Source: an uncultured Bacteroides sp.
Lineage (GTDB): Bacteria > Bacteroidota > Bacteroidia > Bacteroidales > Bacteroidaceae
Direction: 5' to 3'
Length of the DNA: 55,118 nucleotides
Assembly: GCA_900546645.1 (NCBI GenBank)
Contig: URDR01000006.1
Span: forward strand, 1-55,118
Shown here: piece by piece, positions 16,835 through 25,502 of the stretch
Layout: every line of letters begins with the position of its first letter
Position numbering within the stretch: the first letter of the stretch is position 1
Made by a program: the position numbers and the translations under genes
The notes under the pieces: generated by a model
What the model was told of the DNA's origin: nothing
Database searches by the model: none
The model's input: the letters and a program-made list of their open reading frames with translations, nothing else

Positions 16835-18418
16835 TTATTTACGTATGTTCATCAGCGGAGTAGTGGCACAGGCATTAGGAGCACGTATCCGCATGAAATG
16901 AGCCAGTGTAGGCGCAATGGCCGTCACTTTTACCGGGTCGTAAAGGGTTTCCGGCTTTACATTAAAGCCCATAAACATAAGAGGAACCAAAGGGCATCCC
17001 TCACGAATTACTTTTGAGGTCTGTGAATACTCATTCACCACTTTCCATCCCGGCATGACTTCTATGTAAAGGTCGCCGGAGCACTCCGGACTGAAAGAGT
17101 TACGAATCTTGTCTATTTTCGGTGTCCATGCTCCAAGCTGCAAGCGCTGTGAAGAATAAGCTTCACGCACTCCGCTCATCTGAACCACAAACTCTGCCGA
17201 ACGGTTCATCACCTCGGTCAGATTCAGTTTCTTGCTTTCTATCAGCTTATGGTTCAAATATATCTGCCGGTCGTAATATGTTTCCACATATTGACCTTCT
17301 CCATAAATAGCCATGAGATACATGTTCAGCAGAGCTGCACAGCGCTTGATGTGAAACTCTCCTCCGGGGATACGATATTGCGGAGCATCCTCCGGGTCGG
17401 CATCTGTATATCCGGTAGAAGTGATGACAAAAAGCGTGTTGCTTAACCCTACCTTACGGTCAATCAAGTCGAGCAGATCTCCGATACTATTATCTAAGCG
17501 TACATACACATCCTGAATTTCCATGGCACACTCCGTATTAGGTGCATGACCATAGTTGCCGGCATAATAAGAAAGGGTAAGCAAATCCGGAACTGCGTCC
17601 TTGCCAATTTCCGAACCAGACAGACAGGCATTTACAAGACGGTTTACTTCATCATTGGCATACGGACTTGTTTTAAACTTCTTATATTTATCAAGCCGCT
17701 CATCAAAAAAATTATGCTTGAAGGTCAGCTGTTTGCTGTTCGACGTAACATACCGGTAAGAGGTAACCGGAAGATAAGGCTGCCACACCAGTTCACCGAT
17801 ACGGAAATCAAGCCCTTCACGGTCATTATAATTCGTGACCCAGTCAGGGAAAGTGCCGTAATAGGTTGTTCCGCTCCACTTGCCGGTTTCATCATTCAGC
17901 CAGAATGCTCCTTTTGCGGCATGTCCGGCAGAAAGTACAGCCATCTCACGGGTGGGAGCTATTGAATAGACTTCCGATAAACCTTGTGTTGCTACCATCA
18001 GTTCATCGGAAAGAGTAGAAACCTGCAAATACTGCGGCGAGGTGTTTTCTGATGTATAGATACCCATAAAACCGGCATCGTCAACACACTTCACGATGCG
18101 CAACGAATTACGGTCCATCCAGCGACTTCCCGGAATGCCATTATAATAAGGTGTAGCTCCGGTATAAATGGAAGCAACTGCCGATGAAGGGTCTACGTTA
18201 ATGAAATCGTATTCACCGTTTGCATAAATACGTCCTTCCTTCATCAAGCGCTTGAAACCGCGCTCCCCATAAAGTGCAGAGAAAGCTTCTATGTAATCAG
18301 CACGCAGCTGATCAATCGTCAATCCAACGACCAACTTAGGAGCCGCAGGAGTATTTTGTGCCTGCAGACCTGTTATTACAATAGCTGTGATTAAAGATGT
18401 CAGTATGCGTTCTTTCAT
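16835..18418 (-). CDS. Alkaline phosphatase superfamily protein, probably catalytically inactive
   Basis: This 527-residue secreted protein (signal peptide ~1 to 20) has the overall pattern of Bacteroidota PafA-like phosphatases: GLTIDQLRADY at the first metal site, ASIYTGATP, AVLSAGHAAKGAFWLND, and YGHAP with VRLDNSIGDLLDLIDRKVG. However, the nucleophile loop reads VDPSSAVASIYTG instead of the usual T-x-P-G-H-A-S-I. The D-Y-V-G-H metal motif reads GNYGH. The late metal motif T-A-D-H-G is replaced by TSTGYTD. This suggests loss of zinc binding and catalysis (inference from remembered family motifs). It overlaps the DUF4105 gene by four bases, so the two are co-translated and may act together in the periplasm. 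Confidence 0.75.
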   Translation of the reverse strand: MKERILTSLITAIVITGLQAQNTPAAPKLVVGLTIDQLRADYIEAFSALYGERGFKRLMKEGRIYANGEYDFINVDPSSAVASIYTGATPYYNGIPGSRWMDRNSLRIVKCVDDAGFMGIYTSENTSPQYLQVSTLSDELMVATQGLSEVYSIAPTREMAVLSAGHAAKGAFWLNDETGKWSGTTYYGTFPDWVTNYNDREGLDFRIGELVWQPYLPVTSYRYVTSNSKQLTFKHNFFDERLDKYKKFKTSPYANDEVNRLVNACLSGSEIGKDAVPDLLTLSYYAGNYGHAPNTECAMEIQDVYVRLDNSIGDLLDLIDRKVGLSNTLFVITSTGYTDADPEDAPQYRIPGGEFHIKRCAALLNMYLMAIYGEGQYVETYYDRQIYLNHKLIESKKLNLTEVMNRSAEFVVQMSGVREAYSSQRLQLGAWTPKIDKIRNSFSPECSGDLYIEVMPGWKVVNEYSQTSKVIREGCPLVPLMFMGFNVKPETLYDPVKVTAIAPTLAHFMRIRAPNACATTPLMNIRK

Positions 18419-19590
18419 GCTTTTTTATTCAATACTAATACATGGCTTGCAGCATTCACCAACAAACCAAGTGCCAAAGGTAATATTGTTAAATTAAATT
18501 CTTGCGGTGAAAAGGGAAATATCGCTATAAAAAGTGTTAAATATACGAGATTTACCATATGAAACCGGTCTCTTTTATGCTTTATACTACAATAGGTCAT
18601 AAAAGGAAGGTAAACAAGCGGTATCGGATTAAATAAAATAAGCAGCCAGTTTGACCCTACCGTAGGATGCACAGACAGAAAAAACAAGAAGGCTATGATG
18701 CATCCCGCCATCCCCTGCAAGCCATAAAGCAAAATATCCCATCCCCAAAAAATCACCTGCTTCTTCCATTGCAGCCAAGCAACAAAGACATTCAGAGCTA
18801 AAAACAAAGAGGCAGCCGCCATGGGTGACAGAGGAAAAGCTGAACGAGGTTCTTCAGGGGTCACATCTACGATTTTCATCTCTTGTTTAACCAGCGGACG
18901 ATGCGTCCCGTCTTCGTTTACGATATAAGCCTGCGAAGCAAAGTCATGCATATAAAGTGGAGAAAACATCTGCAAACGCTTATTTATTTTTTCATCGGCT
19001 TCTGCACCTAAGCACAAGTCAATGCCCAGCTGATTCCAGGGTGAACTTCCTGTAAACTCATGAATGATGCTCCGGAAAGAGTGAGCTGTCGCTTCACCGG
19101 GATAAACCACCTTTCCACGGATGCTTTGCTCTACCTGATCACGCGCACGCGTGGTACAATTATCATAAAAATAATTATAGCGGTAAATCCGGTTCTCCGG
19201 ACGATAGTTCTCTTTCAACCGGTTCAGCAGGCAGCGCTTTTCATCAGCAGTCAGATTCAGCTCCTGCTGGTAGACCGATGACCCGCGCATCGCATATTCT
19301 GACTCAAAATAAGGATAAGGAGTTATTCCCAGCTGATAATCGGTTTCACCTTTAACAAAACGGTAAATAAAGTTCGGCGTGCGGAAGCTAAACATTCCAT
19401 AATTAAATACTACATCAGTCTTATCCGTGAAATTCTGATAGCGCAAGGCTGTATGGCCGAACAATGCATAAATCTCATCACCCGGTTCACAAGTCAACAG
19501 GCTAAAACGAATGCTGTCTTGACTCCGCACTTCTACCCGAGGGAAGAAGCTTATCAGACATAACAATATCGCCCACTTTATCGTCTTCAT
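18415..19590 (-). CDS. DUF4105 (Lnb N-terminal-like) periplasmic/membrane protein
   Basis: This 391-residue protein has a signal peptide (~1 to 23), the DUF4105 domain (CEPGDEIYALFGHTALRY; later YNYFYDNCTTRARD with a conserved Asn-Cys and a nearby His suggesting a papain-like Cys/His pair), and a C-terminal half with about five membrane helices. DUF4105 is related to the N-terminal domain of lacto-N-biosidase, but its biochemical role is not established. It precedes the phosphatase-like gene with a four-base ATGA overlap and has its own promoter. Confidence 0.85.
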   Translation of the reverse strand: MKTIKWAILLCLISFFPRVEVRSQDSIRFSLLTCEPGDEIYALFGHTALRYQNFTDKTDVVFNYGMFSFRTPNFIYRFVKGETDYQLGITPYPYFESEYAMRGSSVYQQELNLTADEKRCLLNRLKENYRPENRIYRYNYFYDNCTTRARDQVEQSIRGKVVYPGEATAHSFRSIIHEFTGSSPWNQLGIDLCLGAEADEKINKRLQMFSPLYMHDFASQAYIVNEDGTHRPLVKQEMKIVDVTPEEPRSAFPLSPMAAASLFLALNVFVAWLQWKKQVIFWGWDILLYGLQGMAGCIIAFLFFLSVHPTVGSNWLLILFNPIPLVYLPFMTYCSIKHKRDRFHMVNLVYLTLFIAIFPFSPQEFNLTILPLALGLLVNAASHVLVLNKKA

Positions 19591-19627
19591 TTCATTCAGT
19601 CGTATTTATGAATAATATTTTCACGTG

Positions 19628-19658
19628 CAAAGATACACTTTTTCAGCTGTAGCCCAAG
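19628..19658 (-). promoter_or_regulatory. Promoter for the DUF4105/phosphatase-like operon
   Basis: On the minus strand, CTTG (19655-19658), 19 bp, TATCTTTG (19628-19635), about 38 bp before the ATG at 19590. Confidence 0.75.
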
Positions 19659-19900
19659 AACGCATCCCCGATTTTATTTCACTTCATCCTCATGAATCCT
19701 CCATTTGAAGAGCAGACGTGCCACTTTGCCCTTCCTCGTGCCCCGTATCTTATATCATAAGCCCCAAAAGCCCGCATGAATACCGGCGGCAACTGAATCT
19801 TTGGTCTTATCAGCCATCAGCAAGACAGGCATCAGCCGAGGCAACTTGTTTTAAAGGCGGAGCCAACAGCTATTTCCTTACGTCCGACTACAAGCTTTGC

Positions 19901-19988
19901 CAGTACTTCCGCCGGAGTACTGCGGTATTTCCATGGAAGTACTCTAGTACTTCCGCCAGAGTACTGCAGTGTTTCCGCAGAAATACTG
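19901..19988. repeat. Four tandem 22-bp quasi-palindromic units
   Basis: Four directly adjacent 22-bp units start at 19901, 19923, 19945 and 19967. Each is close to a palindrome of the form (C)AGTACTTCC-GCC-GGAGTACT(G). The changes between units largely keep the two halves complementary (for example GTATTTCC opposite GGAAGTAC). The array fills the gap before coaX; the rest of 19659-20086 shows no gene. Confidence 0.8.
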
Positions 19989-20086
19989 CAAACTGTTTTC
20001 AAAATAATTTTCAAAAGATTCTTCCATTTGTTACCCTACCTATTCTTTTTTTACGTTACTTTGCATCCAAAACAAAGAATAACAAC

Positions 20087-20827
20087 GTGAATTTAATAAT
20101 CGACATTGGAAATACAGTTGCCAAACTGGCTGTATTCGATGGGGATGAAGTAGTAGAAGTGTTACGCGGCTCAAACCATTCCTTAGACTGGCTATCGATG
20201 CTCTGCAACAAATACCCTATTAAAAGAGGAATCATCGCTTCAGTCATCACTTTGAGCAACACCATCCGCCGACAATTAGCTGGAGTTGAGTTCGAGATAA
20301 TGGAACTCAATCATCAGACACCCGTCCCTATAAAAAATCTCTACCGGACTCCGCAAACTCTCGGAATGGACCGGCTTGCGGCAGTGGTAGGTGCAAATTA
20401 CCTCAGCCCCGGGAAAGACCTGCTCGTAATTGATGCCGGAACGGCTCTCACCTACGAGTTTATTGATGCAGCCGGCTGTTATCACGGAGGCAATATTTCC
20501 CCCGGCATTTATACCCGCTTCAAGGCCCTAAACGCATGCTGTGACAAGCTTCCCCTCATTGAACGCGGAGGCGACTTGCCCGACTTTGGGTACAATACCG
20601 AAACAGCCATCCGCTCCGGCGTAATTAAAGGCATGGAGTTCGAAATAGCCGGATATATCACGTTTATGCAGAAGAAATATCCCGAGCTTTTGGTTTTTTT
20701 AACGGGCGGGGATAAATTTTCTTTTGATACAAACTTAAAAAGTATCATCTTTGCAGATAGATTTTTAGTATTGAAAGGTTTAAACAGAATATTAAATTAT
20801 AATGTTAAAAAAGAAAGCACTCACTAA
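20087..20827 (+). CDS. coaX: Type III pantothenate kinase
   Basis: This 246-residue CoaX phosphorylates pantothenate in the first step of CoA synthesis. It has the ASKHA-fold motifs DIGNTVAKLAVFDGDEV at the N-terminus, GMDRLAAVVGA in the centre, and DAGTALTYEFID followed by GGNISPG. The open frame starts far upstream, through the palindromic repeats. The GTG at 20087 gives the standard M-N-L-I-I-D-I-G-N-T start and family length. Its end overlaps the next gene by 26 bp. Confidence 0.93.
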   Translation: MNLIIDIGNTVAKLAVFDGDEVVEVLRGSNHSLDWLSMLCNKYPIKRGIIASVITLSNTIRRQLAGVEFEIMELNHQTPVPIKNLYRTPQTLGMDRLAAVVGANYLSPGKDLLVIDAGTALTYEFIDAAGCYHGGNISPGIYTRFKALNACCDKLPLIERGGDLPDFGYNTETAIRSGVIKGMEFEIAGYITFMQKKYPELLVFLTGGDKFSFDTNLKSIIFADRFLVLKGLNRILNYNVKKESTH

Positions 20828-22097
20828 CGCACTGTTCTTCGCCGGAGTTCTTACTGCCGGTGCACAGAGCGTTGACCCTTCTTCTACCGTAAACTCTCCT
20901 TATACCCGTTACGGACTGGGAGATTTGTCCGAACAGGTCTTTGCAAACAATGCTGCAATGGGAGGGGTCGGTTATGCACTTCGCACCAGCGAACATATCA
21001 ACCCGATGAACCCGGCATCCTATACCGCTGTTGATTCACTCTCTTTCATGTTCGATGTAGGCATGAGTCTGAAAAGTTCGAACTTTCAGGAAGGAAAATA
21101 CAAGTCGAATGCCAAAAACTCCAGTTTTGACTATCTGGTGATGCAGTTCCGCTTACATCCTCGCTTAGGATTCGCGCTCGGTTATACTCCTTTTTCTACT
21201 GTAGGCTATAACTTCAACCGCTCTAAACCGGTAGACGGAGATAAAGACGTAAATATTACCAATACCTTCTTTGGAGACGGAAACACACAGCAAATCTTTG
21301 CCGGATTAGGATTTAAAATTCTGGACAACCTTTCTGTCGGAGCTAACATCTCTTATCTGTATGGTAAGCTGAATTACCGGACTTCTGCCAACTTAGACAA
21401 TGGAGGCGACCAGACGGCAAACTATCAGAAGCTGTCAGTAAGCAGTTATAAGGCCGACTTCGGAGTGCAGTATACACAGACTATAGACAAGAACAATAGC
21501 CTGACACTGGGACTTGCTTATGGATTGGGACACCAATTGAACTGTACCTATACCACCGGTACACAAGTTGCCGATGTAACCGGTAATTCCAATTATATAC
21601 AAACCACTGAAGAAATCAAACGTGACGGATTTGGTATACCGCATACAATCGGTGCCGGTGTAGCATGGAATCATGCCAATAAACTGAATGTAGAAGTGGA
21701 TTACAGTCTGCAGAAATGGTCGGGAGTAAAATATAACGACCGCACAGACTTATATAACAACCGGTCGAAAGTGGCATTCGGAGCCGAATATCTTCCTAAA
21801 GCACATGGCAGGAACTACCTTGCACGAATCAAATACCGCGTAGGAGCCTACTATACCTCGCCTTACCTGAAAGTACCTTATCAAGGAGGCATGATAGACG
21901 GTCCTAAAGAATACGGAGTAAGTGCCGGATTTGGTTTTCCGCTGAGTTTGAATATGCGAAACAGCGTGTTAAGCATCACTGGACAATATGTCCATGTCAG
22001 TCCTTCGGTAAACGGAATGTTATCAGAGAACCGTTTTGTAATTAAACTGGGACTGACCTTCAATGAACGCTGGTTTATGAAATGGAGAGTAAATTAA
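20802..22097 (+). CDS. Outer-membrane beta-barrel protein (OmpP1/FadL-like)
   Basis: This 431-residue protein has a signal peptide (~1 to 21). Conserved TRYGLGDL, NAAMGGVGYA and NPASY motifs are typical of Bacteroidota FadL/OmpP1-like barrels, and repeated amphipathic strands follow (for example GLGFKILDNLSVGANISYLYG). Such barrels carry hydrophobic compounds across the outer membrane or serve as scaffolds; the substrate is unknown. It lies within a run of envelope genes that includes lptC and is translationally overlapped with coaX. Confidence 0.75.
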   Translation: MLKKKALTNALFFAGVLTAGAQSVDPSSTVNSPYTRYGLGDLSEQVFANNAAMGGVGYALRTSEHINPMNPASYTAVDSLSFMFDVGMSLKSSNFQEGKYKSNAKNSSFDYLVMQFRLHPRLGFALGYTPFSTVGYNFNRSKPVDGDKDVNITNTFFGDGNTQQIFAGLGFKILDNLSVGANISYLYGKLNYRTSANLDNGGDQTANYQKLSVSSYKADFGVQYTQTIDKNNSLTLGLAYGLGHQLNCTYTTGTQVADVTGNSNYIQTTEEIKRDGFGIPHTIGAGVAWNHANKLNVEVDYSLQKWSGVKYNDRTDLYNNRSKVAFGAEYLPKAHGRNYLARIKYRVGAYYTSPYLKVPYQGGMIDGPKEYGVSAGFGFPLSLNMRNSVLSITGQYVHVSPSVNGMLSENRFVIKLGLTFNERWFMKWRVN

Positions 22098-22134
22098 CAG
22101 AAAAGCACACAATGAACAACTAATCTTATAAACA

Positions 22135-23496
22135 ATGAAAATGAAAATGGTTACCATGCTGTGCGCACTTTCATTAGGTGCAACAGCAACTTTCGCTCAG
22201 AAGGGAGTTGAAGACGGCTCCAGATTCGGACATGGAGAAGACAGCCTCCGTTGTCTGCAGAATATCAGTATTTACAGCGAATACGTAAAAACTGATAATT
22301 TCAAAGACGCTTATACCCCTTGGAAAGCAGTATTTGCTGAAGCTCCTTTGGCTCAGGTAAGTACCTATACCAATGGGGCTAAAATCCTTCGTGCCTTAAT
22401 TGCAGGTTCTAAAGATGCCGCCCAGCAGAAAACTTATCTGGATGAGTTGATGGCTGTACATGACCAACGCATCAAATATTTAGACCAGCTAAACAAACTG
22501 GTAAGAACTCCGTCTACCAAAGGTTCTATTTTGGGTATGAAAGCTCATGACTACATTGCTTTTTCCGGAAAAAATGTAGATGTGAACAAAGCTTACTCTA
22601 TGATTAAAGAAGCAGTAGATTTGGAAAAAGCCAATTCAGACTACTTCATGTTCCAGGACTTGATGGACCTTTCTTCACGCAAACTGAAAATTGATGATGC
22701 ACATAAAGAACTGTTCATCCAAGACTATCTGACTACTTCAGGCTATGCTGACGAAGCATTTAAAGCTGCTACCAAAAAGAGAGACCAGCAGCTGATGAAA
22801 ACAGCTAAAGACAACGTAGATGCTTACTTCATTAACAGTGGTGCAGCAAGTTGCGAAAACCTGCAGGCTATCTATGGTCCGAAAGTAGCTCAGAACAAAA
22901 CAAATCTGGAATACCTGAAACAAGTTATCTCAGTTATGCAGATGTTGAAATGTACTGAAGAAGAAGCTTACTTCCAGGCTTCAGAAGCTGCACACGCCAT
23001 CGAACCTACAGCTGCTACTGCAGTGGGATGCGGTTACATGTATTATAAGAAAGGTGATACAAACAAGAGTATCAGCTATTTCGACCAGGCATTCGAACTT
23101 GAACAAGATGTAGACAAGAAGGCTGACTATGCTTATAGTGCTGCTGCCGTTTTGTTCTCTGCAAAACAGTTCAGCAAAGCAAAACAATATGCCAACAAGG
23201 CTATCTCACTGAAGAACGATTACGGCCGTGCTTATATCTTGATTGCACAGATGTATGCAGCAAGTCCGAACTGGAGCGACGAAGGTGCATTAAACAAATG
23301 TACTTACTTTGCAGCTATCGACAAATTGCAGCGTGCTAAGAGTGTTGACCCAAGCGTAGCTGAAGAAGCTCAGAAACTGATCAACACCTACTCTGCTCAT
23401 ACACCGAAAGATGAAGACTTATTCTTCCTTGGATTGAAGAAAGGTAACTCAGTAACTATCGGTGGATGGATTGGTGAAACTACAACTATCAGATAA
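22135..23496 (+). CDS. Periplasmic tetratricopeptide-repeat protein
   Basis: This 453-residue protein has a signal peptide (~1 to 21, ending TATFA). TPR-like helical pairs are clearest at about 275 to 385 (AVGCGYMYYKKGDTNKSISY; AYSAAAVLFSAKQFSKAKQY; GRAYILIAQMYAASPNWSDE). TPR arrays mediate protein assembly. It is six bases upstream of lptC and follows the barrel gene, so an outer-membrane assembly role is a fair guess only. Confidence 0.8.
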   Translation: MKMKMVTMLCALSLGATATFAQKGVEDGSRFGHGEDSLRCLQNISIYSEYVKTDNFKDAYTPWKAVFAEAPLAQVSTYTNGAKILRALIAGSKDAAQQKTYLDELMAVHDQRIKYLDQLNKLVRTPSTKGSILGMKAHDYIAFSGKNVDVNKAYSMIKEAVDLEKANSDYFMFQDLMDLSSRKLKIDDAHKELFIQDYLTTSGYADEAFKAATKKRDQQLMKTAKDNVDAYFINSGAASCENLQAIYGPKVAQNKTNLEYLKQVISVMQMLKCTEEEAYFQASEAAHAIEPTAATAVGCGYMYYKKGDTNKSISYFDQAFELEQDVDKKADYAYSAAAVLFSAKQFSKAKQYANKAISLKNDYGRAYILIAQMYAASPNWSDEGALNKCTYFAAIDKLQRAKSVDPSVAEEAQKLINTYSAHTPKDEDLFFLGLKKGNSVTIGGWIGETTTIR

Positions 23497-23501
23497 TCCG
23501 T

Positions 23502-24119
23502 ATGCCAGAAAAACGAGCAAATTCTAAATACAGAATATTACTTAACATAACAGTTGCCGCCTGGGCAACTGTTATGTTTCTTTTTCTGCCGGGATGTAAC
23601 GGCAAGAAAAAAAACATGGCAGATGCGGTCAATGAAAATGACTCGCTGCCCGATATGCGAACCACCGGTGTCACCAGCTTTGTATCCGATTCCGGCATGA
23701 TCCGCTATAAAATCATAACCGAAGAATGGCTGGTTTATGCCAAAAGGAATCCGTCCTTCTGGGCTTTCGAAAAAGGACTGTATCTTGAAAAGTTTGACAC
23801 CCTCTTTCGGGTAGATGCCAGCATAAAAGCAGACACAGCCTATTATTATGAACCTAAAAAATTATGGGAGCTACGGGGCAACGTTCATATTCAGAGCCAG
23901 CGGGGCGACCAGTTTGATACCGAATTGATGTTTTGGGACCAAAACAAAGAAAAAATCTACTCCGACCGGTTTATACGAATCGAACAACCGGAAAGAGTGT
24001 TAACAGGATATGGGTTTGAGTCGAACCAACAAATGACCGAATATCAAATATTTAACAATACCGGAGTTTTCACTGTAGAAAACACTGCGCCTGCCGATAC
24101 CACACAAAACAGGCCATAG
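23502..24119 (+). CDS. lptC: LPS export periplasmic protein LptC
   Basis: This 205-residue protein has an N-terminal hydrophobic segment ending in a lipobox-like FLPGC (Cys about residue 28), then the LptC/LptA beta-jellyroll pattern (DSGMIRYKIITEEWLVY ... LWELRGNVHIQSQRGDQFDTELMFWDQNKEKIYSD). LptC receives lipopolysaccharide from the LptBFG ATPase and passes it to LptA. An N-terminal lipobox rather than a plain transmembrane helix would be a variation worth noting. It starts 5 bp after the TPR gene. Confidence 0.88.
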   Translation: MPEKRANSKYRILLNITVAAWATVMFLFLPGCNGKKKNMADAVNENDSLPDMRTTGVTSFVSDSGMIRYKIITEEWLVYAKRNPSFWAFEKGLYLEKFDTLFRVDASIKADTAYYYEPKKLWELRGNVHIQSQRGDQFDTELMFWDQNKEKIYSDRFIRIEQPERVLTGYGFESNQQMTEYQIFNNTGVFTVENTAPADTTQNRP

Positions 24120-24140
24120 AACTGAAAATTCAACACCAAA

Positions 24141-25397
24141 ATGGGAATTATCATACAACTGCTTATCTCAATGACCTTTTCTGCCTTCTTCTCGGGTATG
24201 GAAATAGCCTTTGTGTCATCTAATAAGCTGCGCTTTGAAATGGGACGAAACAACAGCTTATCTACACGCATCTTATCTGTATTTTACCATAATCCAAATA
24301 ATTTTATCTCAACCATGCTCGTGGGAAATAACATTGCACTGGTTATTTATGGTATCTTAATGGCACAACTCATCGAACATTACGTATTAAGCGGATTTAT
24401 CATCAATCAAGCAGCCCTCGTGGTCATTGAAACCCTTGTTTCAACGGGTATCATCTTGATTACAGGCGAGTTTATGCCTAAAACTTTATTTAAAATCAAT
24501 CCCAATTTTACCTTAAAGCTTTTTGCCATACCTGCCTTCATCTGCTACGTAGTGCTCTACCCCATCAGCCGTTTCTCTACTTTTCTCTCTACATGCATAC
24601 TCCGAATTACCGGTATACGAATAAATAAAGAAGAGTCGGAAAAAGCTTTTACGAAGGTAGACCTCGACTATTTTATTCAAAGCAGTATCGATGAATCGGC
24701 CGACGAAAAAGAGATTGATCCCGAAATAAAAATCTTTCAAAACGCACTTGACTTTTCGAATGTCAAAATACGCGACTGCATGGTTCCCCGTACAGAAATC
24801 ATTGCAGTTGATATGACTGCTACCATCAGCGAACTGAAAGCGGCTTTCATTGCCAGCGGAGTCAGCAAAGTCATTGTTTATAATGAAAGCATTGACAATA
24901 TTATCGGGTATGTCCACTCATCCGACTTATTCAGGAGCCTGACCGACTGGCATAAAAGTATCCGCCCCATCCCTATCGTACCGGAAACCATGGGTGGACA
25001 TAAACTCATGCAGCTTTTTCTGCAGAAAAAACGCTCATTGGCTGTGGTGGTCGATGAGTTTGGAGGAACTTCCGGAGTGGTATCAATGGAAGACCTGGTG
25101 GAAGAAATTCTGGGAGATATTGAAGACGAGCATGACACCAACTCTACCGTAGCCAAAGCTATCGGAAACAATGAATATGTATTCTCCGGACGTCTCGAAA
25201 TAGAAAAAGCAAACGAAGAATTTGCTCTGGAACTGCCGGAAAGCGACGAATATCAGACTGTAGGCGGACTCATCCTGCATGAATACCAAAGTTTCCCGAA
25301 AATACACGAAGTCATCACAATCGGTAAATTCCGCTTCACGATAATCAAGGTTACAGCCACGAAAATCGAGCTGGTCAAGCTTAAAATTGAGAATTAA
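24141..25397 (+). CDS. CNNM/CorC-HlyC family membrane protein
   Basis: This 418-residue protein has an N-terminal DUF21/CNNM transmembrane domain (four helices within about 1 to 150), a CBS-domain pair (VPRTEIIAVDMTATISEL; LAVVVDEFGGTSGVVSMEDL, about 210 to 325) and a C-terminal CorC_HlyC domain. Members are Mg2+ exporters or regulators of divalent-cation transport that bind adenine nucleotides through the CBS pair. It is 21 bp after lptC in the same run. Confidence 0.92.
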   Translation: MGIIIQLLISMTFSAFFSGMEIAFVSSNKLRFEMGRNNSLSTRILSVFYHNPNNFISTMLVGNNIALVIYGILMAQLIEHYVLSGFIINQAALVVIETLVSTGIILITGEFMPKTLFKINPNFTLKLFAIPAFICYVVLYPISRFSTFLSTCILRITGIRINKEESEKAFTKVDLDYFIQSSIDESADEKEIDPEIKIFQNALDFSNVKIRDCMVPRTEIIAVDMTATISELKAAFIASGVSKVIVYNESIDNIIGYVHSSDLFRSLTDWHKSIRPIPIVPETMGGHKLMQLFLQKKRSLAVVVDEFGGTSGVVSMEDLVEEILGDIEDEHDTNSTVAKAIGNNEYVFSGRLEIEKANEEFALELPESDEYQTVGGLILHEYQSFPKIHEVITIGKFRFTIIKVTATKIELVKLKIEN

Positions 25398-25502
25398 GCG
25401 TTTTTTTTTGAATTAAAATAGCTACTGAAACGCATTTTTTGTATCTTCGTGCGCTAAAGTGAAAATCATAAAAAACAATAAACAAAAAAATAATAACTTT
25501 AA

